The notes under the pieces were generated by a model that saw only the letters and a program-made list of their open reading frames with translations, was not told where the DNA came from and did no database searches. The position numbers were made by a program, and so were the translations under genes. A stretch of DNA of 64,000 nt. Source: Sinorhizobium kostiense. Lineage in GTDB: Bacteria; Pseudomonadota; Alphaproteobacteria; Rhizobiales; Rhizobiaceae. The stretch covers positions 477,207 to 541,206 of the forward strand of contig NZ_JAGILA010000004.1 in assembly GCF_017874595.1 (NCBI RefSeq). The letters run 5' to 3'. Below are positions 34,157-43,279 of the stretch, piece by piece; positions within the stretch are counted from its first letter, which is position 1; each line of letters opens with the position of its first letter.

Positions 34157-35524
34157 ATGGGAAAATCGAAAGCCCCCACTCCTCCCGATCCGAAGGCAAC
34201 GGCGGCAGCGCAGACCTCGACGAATATCGGGACGGCCGTTGCCAACGGCTATATCGGCAATGTCAACCAGGTGACGCCGGACGGAAGCCTTACCTACAAG
34301 GTTACGGGCACGAACAAGTGGACCGACCCGATGAGCGGCAAGGCCTATGACCTGCCGACCTGGACGGCGGTCCAGGAACTCTCTCCCGAGCAGGCGGCGA
34401 TCAAGAGAGAGAATGATGGCGCCAACCTCAATCTCGCGACGCTTGCAAACCAGCAGTCCTCGCGCCTGACGGACCTGCTCGGCAAGCCGGTGGACCTTTC
34501 CGGCGCACCGGCGGCAGGAAAGGCGTCCGACCTCACGCTGCCGCAGTACCGGCAGTTTTCCGGCGGACCGAAGCTTGCGACCACGGTCGGCAATGCCGGC
34601 AGCGTCACGCGCAGCTATGATACGGAGCTCGACACGAGCCGATACGAGGAGGCGCTGATGGCCCGCCTCAACCCGCAGCTCGACCGCGACCGGGCAGCCC
34701 TGGAAACGCGGCTTGCGAACCAGGGGCTGCAGCCGGGATCGGAAGCCTATGACCGCGCGATCGACGAGGCGAACCGGACGGCGACCGACGCACGCGTTGC
34801 GGCCGTGCTGAATGCCGGACAGGAGCAGTCGCGGCTCGCCAATCTCTCGCGAGACAAGGCGAGTTTCGAGAATGCGGCCCAGGCGCAGGCCTATGGTCAG
34901 GCCTTGCAGAATGCCGATTTCAGCAATAATGCGCTGCAGCAGATGCACCAGAACGGCCAGTCGGCGACCGCGGCCAACAACGCGCTCAAGGACCAGGGCT
35001 TCAACGCGCAGCAGGCGTTGCTGAACGCCAAGAACGCAGCCCGTTCGAACTATCTGAACGAGCAATATGCGTTGCGCAACCAGCCGATCAACGAGATCTC
35101 GGCGCTGCTTTCCGGCGCGCAGGTGACGAACCCGAATTTCGTGCCGACGCAGGGGCAATCGATCCAGCCGGTCGACTATGCGGGGCTGGTGCAGCAGAAC
35201 TATCAAAACCAGGTGGCGGCCTATAACGCGCGGCAGCAGGCGGGGGCCGGCTTGTTTCAGTCTCTGCTGGGCCTTCTTCCGAAATCCGATCGCCGCGCCA
35301 AGAAGAACATCGAGAAGGTGGGCAAGCTCAAGGGGCACAGCCTCTATGAATACCGCTACAAGGGAGAGCCCGCCGGCGGGCCGAAATATATCGGCGTGAT
35401 GGCGCAGGAGGTGGAGAAGACACGTCCCGATGCGGTCGTTCGCGGGCCCGACGGAATGAGGCGCGTGGATTACGGCAGGCTTTTCGCCGCCGGTCAGGGG
35501 CGGAAACAGGGGCCAAGGTCCTGA
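34157..35524 (+). CDS. phage virion protein with C-terminal peptidase S74-type chaperone domain
   Basis: 455 aa from ATG 34157. Residues 1-370 are Ala/Gln/Asn-rich and helical (YDRAIDEANRTATDARVAAVLNA, a long repeat-like helix), as in internal ejection or tail-needle proteins. The last about 80 residues match the endosialidase-type intramolecular chaperone: SDRRAKKNIEKVG, HSLYEYRYKGE, YIGVMAQEVEKTRPDAV. In tail spikes that domain helps trimerisation and is cleaved off (Ser-Lys dyad). Here it sits on a helical protein just before the fibre gene. An NTP-binding site is not seen. Confidence 0.7.
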   Translation: MGKSKAPTPPDPKATAAAQTSTNIGTAVANGYIGNVNQVTPDGSLTYKVTGTNKWTDPMSGKAYDLPTWTAVQELSPEQAAIKRENDGANLNLATLANQQSSRLTDLLGKPVDLSGAPAAGKASDLTLPQYRQFSGGPKLATTVGNAGSVTRSYDTELDTSRYEEALMARLNPQLDRDRAALETRLANQGLQPGSEAYDRAIDEANRTATDARVAAVLNAGQEQSRLANLSRDKASFENAAQAQAYGQALQNADFSNNALQQMHQNGQSATAANNALKDQGFNAQQALLNAKNAARSNYLNEQYALRNQPINEISALLSGAQVTNPNFVPTQGQSIQPVDYAGLVQQNYQNQVAAYNARQQAGAGLFQSLLGLLPKSDRRAKKNIEKVGKLKGHSLYEYRYKGEPAGGPKYIGVMAQEVEKTRPDAVVRGPDGMRRVDYGRLFAAGQGRKQGPRS

Positions 35525-35572
35525 CGCTCTCGCGAGAGATGCTCCCCAAAATTGCGATTGATGGAGGTTACA

Positions 35573-36760
35573 TTGCCACGAACAGGCGGGATCTATTCAC
35601 CCCCGGCCGGCACCAAAGGGGTGCCGAACACGACGATCCAGAGCGTGCCCTATAACGCGTTGATCGACGACCTGACGGCCGATGCAAACGCCGCGCGGCC
35701 GATCACCGCGGGCGGGACCGGCGCCACATCGGCGAGCACCGCCCGCGCAGCGCTTGGCGCGCAAACGGCCCATGCCGCGCTGACTTCGATTTCCGGCCTC
35801 ACCACCTCGGCCGACAGGATGATCTACACGACCGCGGCGGATGCCTATGCGACGACGGCGCTGACACCTTACGCGAGGACGCTGCTCGACGATACGACGG
35901 CCGCTGCCGCGCTAACGACGCTCGGGATTTCGGGCTTCATGCAGACGGTGCTCGACGACGCGGATGCGGCCGCGGCGCGCGCGACGCTCGGCACCAACAG
36001 TGCATCGAACCTGACGACCGGCACGCTGCCGAACGCTCGCGTCTCGGGGGCCTATGACGGCATCACGACGCTTACGACCTCCGGCAAGATCACCACCACC
36101 GGGAACGAAATCGAGATTTCAGGGGGAAATCCGAGAACCAAATACACCGACACCACGACAGGGGCCTACGACTTCTGGACCTCCGTCGATTCGCAGAATT
36201 TCTACATACTCGTGGATCGAACCGGGAGCGGAACGTGGGACACACCGCATCCGCTGCAGTTGGAGGGGGATACGAGTCGCGGCTTTCTGTTCGCGAGCGA
36301 AATTCTCACGGTCGGCAATTACGACTCGCTCGGCGTTACCCCCGAAGCCCGCACGATAACCGCAGGCAACGGCCTGACGGGTGGTGGTGACCTTTCGGCG
36401 AACCGGACGCTGACGCTGGGGATGCCTTCGAGCATCACCAATTCAACGGCTAACTCGGTTACTTCGACTAGCCATACGCATGCGCTTGGGTTCATTGCGG
36501 CGGAGGTGTCGACGACGACGAGCGCCAGCACGACGAGCTTCCCGTTGGGACACATTGTTTGCATGCGGAAGTCGGGAGGCTCCACCCTGAGCCGAAACGG
36601 TACGGAGGGAGTCTTTATATCTTCAACCGATTCGTCTTTTTACGTGAACGCCGACCATGGCAGCGCTGGTACTCAACTTTCAGGAACTTGGCGCAGCCGG
36701 GGCGGCGGGGATGATGCCGCCAGCAGCACAGACTTCTTTATCATGCAAAGGGTTGCCTAA
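35573..36760 (+). CDS. tail fibre protein
   Basis: 395 aa. The start is TTG 35573: GGAGG lies five bases upstream and the product then begins MPRTGGIYSPPAGT, the usual fibre N-terminus for virion attachment. Ala/Thr-rich repeats follow (ITAGGTGATSASTARAALGA-like units near 45-60 and 130-150), then ITAGNGLTGGGDLSANRTL near 265 and a receptor-binding C-terminus rich in Ser/Thr/Gly. No S74 domain of its own. It is followed with no gap by a small gene. Confidence 0.8.
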   Translation: MPRTGGIYSPPAGTKGVPNTTIQSVPYNALIDDLTADANAARPITAGGTGATSASTARAALGAQTAHAALTSISGLTTSADRMIYTTAADAYATTALTPYARTLLDDTTAAAALTTLGISGFMQTVLDDADAAAARATLGTNSASNLTTGTLPNARVSGAYDGITTLTTSGKITTTGNEIEISGGNPRTKYTDTTTGAYDFWTSVDSQNFYILVDRTGSGTWDTPHPLQLEGDTSRGFLFASEILTVGNYDSLGVTPEARTITAGNGLTGGGDLSANRTLTLGMPSSITNSTANSVTSTSHTHALGFIAAEVSTTTSASTTSFPLGHIVCMRKSGGSTLSRNGTEGVFISSTDSSFYVNADHGSAGTQLSGTWRSRGGGDDAASSTDFFIMQRVA

Positions 36761-37033
36761 ATGGCTCTTTACGCGATTCCAATGTCCCTCAATGCTGTCT
36801 CGATAGTCGCCGCAACGGCCGAGCCCGATGTCTTCATCGTTAAGAGCAACATAACGGACATCGAAGGAAATACCTATGATACGGACTACTGCAGTCGCCC
36901 CGACGACGGGTTCGGCCTGAACCCAACGCTTCGCCAGTGGCTCGCCGGCAACCCTTCGTTCCCAGTCCAACCCCACGTCCCGCCAACGGCAGAGGTGACA
37001 CGTGCCGCATTGCCGCCGCTCTCTGCGCACTAA
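36761..37033 (+). CDS. small protein adjoining the tail fibre gene
   Basis: 90 aa. ATG immediately follows the fibre stop codon TAA. Hydrophobic/beta N-terminus (ALYAIPMSLNAVSIVAATAEPDVFIV) and a Pro-rich tail (FPVQPHVPPTAEV). Position suggests a fibre assembly or capping partner; sequence alone does not show it. Confidence 0.55.
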   Translation: MALYAIPMSLNAVSIVAATAEPDVFIVKSNITDIEGNTYDTDYCSRPDDGFGLNPTLRQWLAGNPSFPVQPHVPPTAEVTRAALPPLSAH

Positions 37034-37239
37034 CTCCGGCTCGGTCTATCAAATCTTAGTAGTTCGCCGGCCCAGATCGCTGCTGCAACTGACGTCATGC
37101 CCGCTGGCGCAGTTAAGGGCACGATGCAAATTGAATGAGAATATTTCTTATCGTCTCGATTAGCGTCAAGTTCGGTCTTGTTGCGGAAGAGCAGTTGAAT
37201 GACATTTGGATACAGTCGGTGCACTCATAGCACTGAAGA

Positions 37240-38121
37240 TTACGCCCATTTAAGGTTAGAAAGGAATTCTTGATCTTCATTCGTGTCCTGTGCGCTCCAA
37301 GGTGCAAGGCAAATGCCATGAGCGGTCAGCTTTCCTCTCAGATCATTCGCAATGTCTGTTTTCTTATCGTTAAAATCCGGAATCCCAAACTGAATAGAAG
37401 AGCGGCTAGTCTTTCTCATTCTGGAGAACTTGGTCGTCGGTATTCCTATGTCAGCAATTATCTCTGTTCTATAGTCAATTATTCCAGAGTAGACAGCGGG
37501 AATGCCGAGGGCGAAACAAGGAATCGCACAATGGATTCTCGATGTTATTGCTGCACGGGCATTGGTTCGGTAATAAGTCAAGAGATCCTTAGCCAGCTGG
37601 TTTTTGGTCGCGTGAGTTGCAAAGGGAACGTCGTGCTTGTGGCTGATCTGCCGAAACTGCTTACGTTCCTTGCGATCAAAATACCAAGTTCTAATGTCGA
37701 CGAGAACATCCGTGCGACCTTTCAGTGATCTCGGTCGTTCTGGAAACGTCATGGTGGCGCAACCGCTGATGTATGCGTCCACGCCCCATTTTGTCAGGGT
37801 CTCGACGGTGTCTCGATCGCGACAGCCAATCGGCTCGAAACGCTTCAAATACTCACTGTGTCTCGAATAGGTTTCCCTCGCCTTTTCGCTCAGATGGAAG
37901 CCAAAGAATATGGGGATTATGTTTTCCGATGGGGGCCAGTTTTGGGGTTCGTGGCTAAACCAGCCATTCATTACGACAACACAAGGTTCTCCCGCGTAGT
38001 GGCTCAAGAAATCCCTGTCGACAATCGAGCATTCCTGGCCAATGTGTTGAGCCACAGCGAGCGTTTGAATGTTGTCGCCGATGTTATTGGTGTTGGAATA
38101 ACCCAAAACAGCAATTTTCAT
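37240..38121 (-). CDS. polysaccharide pyruvyl transferase family protein
   Basis: 293 aa. Begins MKIAVLGYSNTNNIGDNIQ, the family's nucleotide-like N-terminal GD motif, and has the C-terminal ARAAITSRIHCAIPCFALG region matching the SxRLHxxI..xxGxP signature. It transfers pyruvate ketals (from phosphoenolpyruvate) to sugars of surface polysaccharide; some family members act differently. Markedly AT-richer than flanks, implying lateral acquisition. Minus strand, first of the envelope-gene block between fibre and lysis genes. Confidence 0.8.
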   Translation of the reverse strand: MKIAVLGYSNTNNIGDNIQTLAVAQHIGQECSIVDRDFLSHYAGEPCVVVMNGWFSHEPQNWPPSENIIPIFFGFHLSEKARETYSRHSEYLKRFEPIGCRDRDTVETLTKWGVDAYISGCATMTFPERPRSLKGRTDVLVDIRTWYFDRKERKQFRQISHKHDVPFATHATKNQLAKDLLTYYRTNARAAITSRIHCAIPCFALGIPAVYSGIIDYRTEIIADIGIPTTKFSRMRKTSRSSIQFGIPDFNDKKTDIANDLRGKLTAHGICLAPWSAQDTNEDQEFLSNLKWA

Positions 38122-38349
38122 TGATTTTCCGACTCCTGACGCGGTGCTCCAGTCGTTTACAAGCCAAATGGTGATCCAGCAAGGCCGCAGGCCCTGACGT
38201 TCAGAGAATTTGAACAGTCAATGGGCGCAGCGTCTCACTACCCGTATTACAGCGAGAACTGCGCATCGGATGATAAGAGGGGGTGCAAGCACAAATCTAT
38301 TAAGCTGCTGGCTGTTAGTCCTGTTCAGGGCGGCCCTCTCGCTCTGAAC

Positions 38350-38373
38350 GATACGGTATCACGATACCGTATC
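38350..38373. terminator. hairpin at the end of the glycosyltransferase gene
   Basis: Perfect 10-bp arms GATACGGTAT / ATACCGTATC, 4-nt loop, spanning the minus-strand stop codon (38359-38361). No T-run; probably terminates or stabilises the minus transcript. Confidence 0.4.
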
Positions 38374-39237
38374 GGTCGACTTTGCCTCGGCTTTGATACT
38401 CGCGAGCCTCCTCAACGGAATATCCTCTCTTGATTCAAGCGCTCCCAACGAATCTTGGTCGTTGAATTTGTTGCTTGAACTGATCTTCAGAACTGGGATA
38501 GCGCTCTCGTCCACCGTCTCAGGAAGAGTAACTGCGTAGTCTGGCTGAGATATGATGCGCTTCAACAGTGCCGGTCCCTTTCCGGAAAGCTTTGGAGTGA
38601 AATTCCAAATCGCGGCGGCCTGTTTGTCGCTGCGCACGATGTACTCGAATAGGTGCATGACCCAGAAATAATCCCCGAGCTTTCCTGAGTTCATATAATA
38701 ATGCCTGGCCAGTGCTGACCACTTTCCAACCAGATAGTTGCCGCGCGCCGAGGCGAGAAACCAGCTATGCACAATGATCTTCCCTGGATAAGCTTCTGGA
38801 AATGCGAAGAAGCCACTTTGCATCAGTGGCAAGAGCCACTGGTCCAATGGCTTGACGCAGCAGCAGGTCGCATCGACCCATACCCCGCCGTATTGCTCCA
38901 GCAGAGCCAATCGGATCACATCTGACTTGCTCTGAATCTTGCGGGCGCCGCCCGGTTCATCAATATCGATAAAATTTGAGAGGGTGTCATCCGACAGAAC
39001 GTTGACCTGCCATTCGGGATTTTTGCTAGACCAACTGGCGATCGCAAATTTTACGAACGGCGGGGCGTCCTCAATGGGTTTGTCCCAATAAATCCAGATC
39101 ACCTTTTCGAGCTTCTTTGGTAATGCTTCGACGCCATAACTGTAGTTCTGGAAGTGTAATGTTTTCTTTCCGAGGACCAAACGCCTAAACGAGTGGCGGA
39201 GTTTCTTGTACAGTAAGAATACCTTGAATAAACGCAT
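38359..39237 (-). CDS. glycosyltransferase of the capsular/DXD sugar family
   Basis: 292 aa from ATG 39237, chosen for GAGAGGA six bases upstream; further in-frame ATGs upstream lack it. Core pattern KVIWIYWDKPIEDAPPFVKF near 46, SKSDVIRLALLEQYGGVWVDAT near 105 (the family's SDxxRxxxLxxxGGxxxD motif), and FAFPEAYPGK. It adds a sugar from a nucleotide sugar to a polysaccharide or LPS unit. Cytoplasmic, possibly membrane-associated. Part of the AT-rich envelope block and divergent from the acyltransferase. Confidence 0.8.
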   Translation of the reverse strand: MRLFKVFLLYKKLRHSFRRLVLGKKTLHFQNYSYGVEALPKKLEKVIWIYWDKPIEDAPPFVKFAIASWSSKNPEWQVNVLSDDTLSNFIDIDEPGGARKIQSKSDVIRLALLEQYGGVWVDATCCCVKPLDQWLLPLMQSGFFAFPEAYPGKIIVHSWFLASARGNYLVGKWSALARHYYMNSGKLGDYFWVMHLFEYIVRSDKQAAAIWNFTPKLSGKGPALLKRIISQPDYAVTLPETVDESAIPVLKISSSNKFNDQDSLGALESREDIPLRRLASIKAEAKSTDTVS

Positions 39238-39576
39238 GTAGTCCTCTCTTGCCATCTCCCCGGCTATTGCCCCGCCCGGGGGATCCCGGCGCTTATACAT
39301 CAAAAGATTCACCATAAATAGAGCTCCTGTGCATGCGCAGCCGAGCCAATCTCCAGTAGTGCGAACGATGGACAGAAACCCCGCCTCAAGGCGCGATGAT
39401 GCCGCTCGGTCCACACACGCGAGCCTGAGTCGGGCGATGCGACCGCGCTCCGATGACGTAATTCACGCCACAAACGTAGCAGCCTGACGATCACGATCTG
39501 TGCTGACATTGTCATTGCCAAGACCCTTTGCATCCTAGTAAAGGTGCCTGGATGTCTGTAACTCCCTCGGGTTCTC
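39238..39576. other. divergent promoter region
   Basis: 339 bases between the minus glycosyltransferase and plus acyltransferase. No gene with support; promoters for both are expected here but no clear pair could be fixed. Confidence 0.4.
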
Positions 39577-40119
39577 ATGCAATTTCGTGATCTCCTCCGC
39601 TTGTGGCTTTGGGCCCGGTCACGCGGGCGCATTTCGATTGGTCCTAAATGCCGTATCGAGTGCGGAGCCGTTCTAGATCTAAGTGAGGGTGGCACTGTAA
39701 CGGCCGGTCGGAGATGCAGGCTACGCAAGGGTTCAATGCTCATCCCGTATGGGGGAGCTATCAGCATCGGAGACGATTTCAGCTTGAATCCGTACTCTGT
39801 GCTTTACGGCCACGGGGGTTTGAACATTGGAAACAGTGTGCGCATAGCGGCAGGATGCGTCATTGTTCCTGCTAATCATGTATTCAACGACCCGCACACG
39901 GCCATTCGCAATCAAGGGTTGACGAAGCTCGGCATTGCCATTGAGGACGACGTTTGGATCGGCGCGAATGTCACAATTTTGGACGGAGCGCATATTTCCC
40001 GTGGGTGTGTCATAGCTGCTGGCTCCGTCGTCCGCGGCCGGACAGAATCTTTTGGTGTTTATGCGGGGGTTCCGGCGAGAATGATCGGGAGACGCGGAGA
40101 GATCGAAAGCGCGATGTAA
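39577..40119 (+). CDS. acyltransferase with left-handed beta-helix (hexapeptide repeats)
   Basis: 180 aa. Hexapeptide pattern runs from about residue 18 to 165 (ISIGPKCRIECGAVL, LNIGNSVRIAAGCVI, IAIEDDVWIGANVTILDG, CVIAAGSVV). PANHVFND near 97 contains the likely catalytic His as in maltose/chloramphenicol-acetyltransferase-like enzymes, and GVPARMIG near the C-terminus is typical. It should acetylate a sugar on a surface polysaccharide, matching the neighbouring pyruvyl, glycosyl and methyl transferases. Confidence 0.85.
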   Translation: MQFRDLLRLWLWARSRGRISIGPKCRIECGAVLDLSEGGTVTAGRRCRLRKGSMLIPYGGAISIGDDFSLNPYSVLYGHGGLNIGNSVRIAAGCVIVPANHVFNDPHTAIRNQGLTKLGIAIEDDVWIGANVTILDGAHISRGCVIAAGSVVRGRTESFGVYAGVPARMIGRRGEIESAM

Positions 40120-40175
40120 ATGTATCGCCTCCTTGAAGATCACTCAAGTGCCGGTGCCGCAAACTTGAGGTCACG

Positions 40176-40886
40176 ATGAAAAGGCTCGCACGTTCCATCA
40201 GGAAGAAGTATCGCTATTTTGTCGATGCCAAGACTGTGACGATCGATGGCGTAACTCTTATCTCTGACAGAGATCGCATACCGCTCTATCTTCGGGACTT
40301 GATGTACCGTGAGGTCTACGAAGACACCGAGCGAAATATTCTGCTAAAGATATTAAAGCGAGGTCACAAGGTTGTAGAGCTGGGTACCGGACTTGGGTTT
40401 ATTTCACTGCTTGCGGCCAGAATATGTGGCTCAGAAAACGTCAATACTTATGAAGCCAATCCCGCGATTGAGTCACTTATCCGAGAGAACTTCCGGCTCA
40501 ATAACATTGAGCCCCAGCTCCATATGAGAGCTGTCACGCGCGACGGGCGCAAGCTCTCATTTAATGCCGCGGACAACATTATTTCGTCGAGCTCCTTTGA
40601 GCGGGGCGTTAGCGGAAGAACATTGGATGTCGATAGCGAAGCTTTTTCGGAAGTGCTGAGGGCTCATTCGCCGGATGTCTTGATAATGGACGTCGAAGGC
40701 GGCGAATACGAGCTGCTGATGTCAGACAACCTCGGGCCGATAGAGCATATTCTCGTCGAGCTGCATCCGCATATCATCGGCCGTGAGAAGGTGAACGAGA
40801 TTAGGTCGCATCTCGGCGCCAAAGGCTTCGCTGTCGAGAGCAACGACCGTAAGACGTTTCATTTTCACAAAATTCGCCCCACCTAA
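40176..40886 (+). CDS. FkbM family methyltransferase
   Basis: 236 aa. The SAM-binding motif KVVELGTGLGFISLLAA near residue 68 and the following NVNTYEANPAIESLI acidic loop fit the FkbM fold, as do DVLIMDVEGGEYELL near 167 and HILVELHPHI near 187. It probably O-methylates a sugar hydroxyl. GAGG before the ATG. AT-rich, in line with the preceding acyltransferase (56 bases apart, likely one transcript). Confidence 0.82.
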   Translation: MKRLARSIRKKYRYFVDAKTVTIDGVTLISDRDRIPLYLRDLMYREVYEDTERNILLKILKRGHKVVELGTGLGFISLLAARICGSENVNTYEANPAIESLIRENFRLNNIEPQLHMRAVTRDGRKLSFNAADNIISSSSFERGVSGRTLDVDSEAFSEVLRAHSPDVLIMDVEGGEYELLMSDNLGPIEHILVELHPHIIGREKVNEIRSHLGAKGFAVESNDRKTFHFHKIRPT

Positions 40887-41251
40887 TGGTGAAACAGGCG
40901 CTTCGTAGCGGACCGATATCCTTAACAGATATTTGCGAGCCGCTTTTCTATGATCTTAATGTCGACCGCCTCTCTACGCTTCCAGCAAGCAAAAGCTCGC
41001 TTAAAGCGACCGATATTCCTATTCAACCAACAAGGTGACCTTAAGCAAAACCTTGCCTCCCTTGCCGCGAGCCGCGGGGCGAAGCGACCCTGATTAAGGT
41101 TTATTGTCGATAACGGCGAGGGCAGCGTGAAATCGTCTTCCGCCCACTTCACGGACTGCGGTGTAGTTAATCATTTCTAAAATTATTAGTTGCGCTGGCA
41201 ACAGAAACTTCCTAACCAGTCTGTGACTGGGAGTTACTCAAAGGGGCGGCG
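40887..41251. other. AT-rich intergenic region
   Basis: 365 bases, no convincing gene; likely the promoter region for the RTX gene. The 3' part (41161-41220) is AT-rich. Confidence 0.45.
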
Positions 41252-42325
41252 ATGGCGACGATCACAGTAAATAGCAGCTACTGGCTGGACATGCGGGGCA
41301 TCGATTTTGGATGGCTTCCGTATGCTGATTCCTACACCTACGGTTCCACAGTCTATGCCGCGTATTTCAGCGACGGGGTCGTAGAAGAATTTAGGGGTAG
41401 CGGGTTCACTTACAACTCCGATGGAATGCCTACGGGCGGAACTGTGAGGAGCTATGCTATCTTTGACAACGGCACTCGAGTAGCTTCCATAGACGGCGTA
41501 AGCGTTTCCGTTACGAGCATCGTGAATGCGGCACTGACATACACAACTAGTGACGACATTGCCGTGATCGGAAGAGCGCTTGCAGGCAATGACACATTAA
41601 GGGGCGGAGGTTTTGTTGACTACCTGCGGGGGTTTGCCGGCAATGACACTTTGTACGGCAACGCTGGGAACGATTCCCTTGTAGGGGATGATGGCAACGA
41701 CACCTTTATTGGCGGCACGGGGGGTGACAAGCTTTACGGTGGAAATGGAAGCGACACCGCCTCCTACGCCGGAGCAACAAAGGGCGTAACGGCTAATCTC
41801 GCCAGCGCCAGCGCCAACACCAACGATGCCAAGGGGGACGTCTACTCGTCAATCGAGAACGTCACCGGCTCGAGCTATGCCGACCGGCTATACGGCAATA
41901 CGGCAGCAAACAGGCTGACCGGCGGCAACGGAAATGACGTGCTGTCAGGCAACTCGGGCAATGATGTCATCAACGGCGGCGCTGGTGCGGATCAACTGTA
42001 TGGCGGCTCTGGTGCGGACAAGTTCGCCTTCAAAGCTGTCGGTGAATCTGCGGGTCCGTCGTTCGATACGATTTTCGATTTTGTGCCCTCTGGAGGGGAC
42101 AGGATTGACCTTTCAGGGATCGACGCCAGCACCAAAGCTTCTGGCAACCAGACATTTGCCTTCATCGGCACAGCGGCCTTCAAGGGCGTTGCCGGCGAAC
42201 TTCGATACGTGAAGCAAACTTCCGACACCTACATCTACGGCGACGTTAACGGCGACAAGATTGCTGATCTTAAGATCCACCTCGATGACGCCGTAACGCT
42301 GACGAAGGGCTATTTCATTCTCTGA
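41252..42325 (+). CDS. RTX-type calcium-binding protein, likely type I secreted
   Basis: 357 aa without signal peptide. Residues 1-105 are a beta-rich N-terminal region; GGxGxDxxx nonapeptides follow at about 120-165 and 225-255 (NGNDVLSGNSGNDVINGGAG), coordinating Ca2+ in a parallel beta-roll. The C-terminus has FAFIGTAAFKG..GELRY and ends TLTKGYFIL, a hydrophobic end typical of type I secretion signals. Its activity is unknown (no catalytic motif visible). Envelope/extracellular cargo at the end of the surface-polysaccharide block. Confidence 0.8.
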   Translation: MATITVNSSYWLDMRGIDFGWLPYADSYTYGSTVYAAYFSDGVVEEFRGSGFTYNSDGMPTGGTVRSYAIFDNGTRVASIDGVSVSVTSIVNAALTYTTSDDIAVIGRALAGNDTLRGGGFVDYLRGFAGNDTLYGNAGNDSLVGDDGNDTFIGGTGGDKLYGGNGSDTASYAGATKGVTANLASASANTNDAKGDVYSSIENVTGSSYADRLYGNTAANRLTGGNGNDVLSGNSGNDVINGGAGADQLYGGSGADKFAFKAVGESAGPSFDTIFDFVPSGGDRIDLSGIDASTKASGNQTFAFIGTAAFKGVAGELRYVKQTSDTYIYGDVNGDKIADLKIHLDDAVTLTKGYFIL

Positions 42326-42369
42326 CCAAATGAAAACAGAGACCGAAGTGAGACCCCGCGGTTGAACTG

Positions 42370-42407
42370 ACCCCTGTAAGTTGGACATCCACTTTCGGGG
42401 GTTTTTT
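42370..42407 (+). terminator. terminator-like sequence at the cargo/lysis boundary
   Basis: ACCCC ... GGGGGT with an inner AAGT...ACTT pair, followed by TTTTTTATT. The preceding TGAACTGACCCC and GTTGGACATCCACTT also resemble IS3-family terminal repeats, so it may be an IS remnant acting as terminator. Confidence 0.5.
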
Positions 42408-42454
42408 ATTGCCCACAGGGCAGAGACTTCCTCCACAACAACAAGGTAAATCCA

Positions 42455-43279
42455 ATGGACCAAACCGTGCCCTCCGGCGCGGCGATCCTGCTCGACTTCA
42501 TCCGTGAAACGGAAGTCGGGCGGGGCGACCGCGCATCCTATGACGTGATCTACGGCAACAACCAGGACAAGCTGCCGCGGCCGGTAACCTCCATGACGCT
42601 CGACGAGGTCGAGGCGGCGCAACCGGGGTGGTCGAGGCGGTTCGGGTCGAGTGCGGCCGGCGGCTACCAGTTCATGAAGAACACGCTGGACGCGCCGCGC
42701 ACGCTGAGGGACATCGAAGGCGAAATGGGGCTTACGGGCAAGGAGAGGTTCACGCCCGACCTGCAGGACCGCATGGCCTACCATCTCCTGAAGCGCCGCG
42801 GCTATCATGCGTTCATTGCCGGAAAGATCAGCCGGAGCGAATTCGGCAGGCGGCTCGCGCAGGAATGGGCGTCGTTGCCGGTGCTTGGCGATACGGAGGG
42901 CGCGACGCGGAGGGTGAGGCGCGGGCAATCCTATTATGCCGGCGACGGGCTCAACAAGGCACTGGTAAGGCCCGAGACGGTGGAGGCGGTGCTCGACCAG
43001 GCGGTGGCGGCGGCGCGCGCGGCGGGCGGGGAGGCGAGAGGACGGGCGCCGGTGCCGGTTTCGGAGCGGGCGCGGCAGCGCAGGGCGATCCGCAAGTCCG
43101 GCCGGTTCTGGACCTGGCTGCTGACGGCGGGCGGCTCGATCGTCACGGCGCTCAAGGAACTCGACCTCGTGGCGCTCGACTGGCGGGTGCAGATGGCGAT
43201 CCTCACCCTGATCGTGGGCTTTGCAATCTATGCGATCAGCTCCATGCCGGCGGTTCGCCAGGCGCTGGGGCTCAAGTGA
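42455..43279 (+). CDS. phage endolysin (lysozyme-like) with C-terminal membrane segment
   Basis: 274 aa. The N-terminal muramidase-like domain (1-170): LLDFIRETEVGRGD with a likely catalytic Glu, SYDVIYGN, SSAAGGYQFMKNTL and LQDRMAYHLLKRRGY match phage lysozyme/transglycosylase-like folds. After an Ala/Arg linker, about 235-265 forms a hydrophobic helix (MAILTLIVGFAIYAISS), so the enzyme could be membrane-tethered, as in signal-arrest or holin-fused endolysins. Its stop overlaps the i-spanin start (TGATG). Confidence 0.8.
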   Translation: MDQTVPSGAAILLDFIRETEVGRGDRASYDVIYGNNQDKLPRPVTSMTLDEVEAAQPGWSRRFGSSAAGGYQFMKNTLDAPRTLRDIEGEMGLTGKERFTPDLQDRMAYHLLKRRGYHAFIAGKISRSEFGRRLAQEWASLPVLGDTEGATRRVRRGQSYYAGDGLNKALVRPETVEAVLDQAVAAARAAGGEARGRAPVPVSERARQRRAIRKSGRFWTWLLTAGGSIVTALKELDLVALDWRVQMAILTLIVGFAIYAISSMPAVRQALGLK

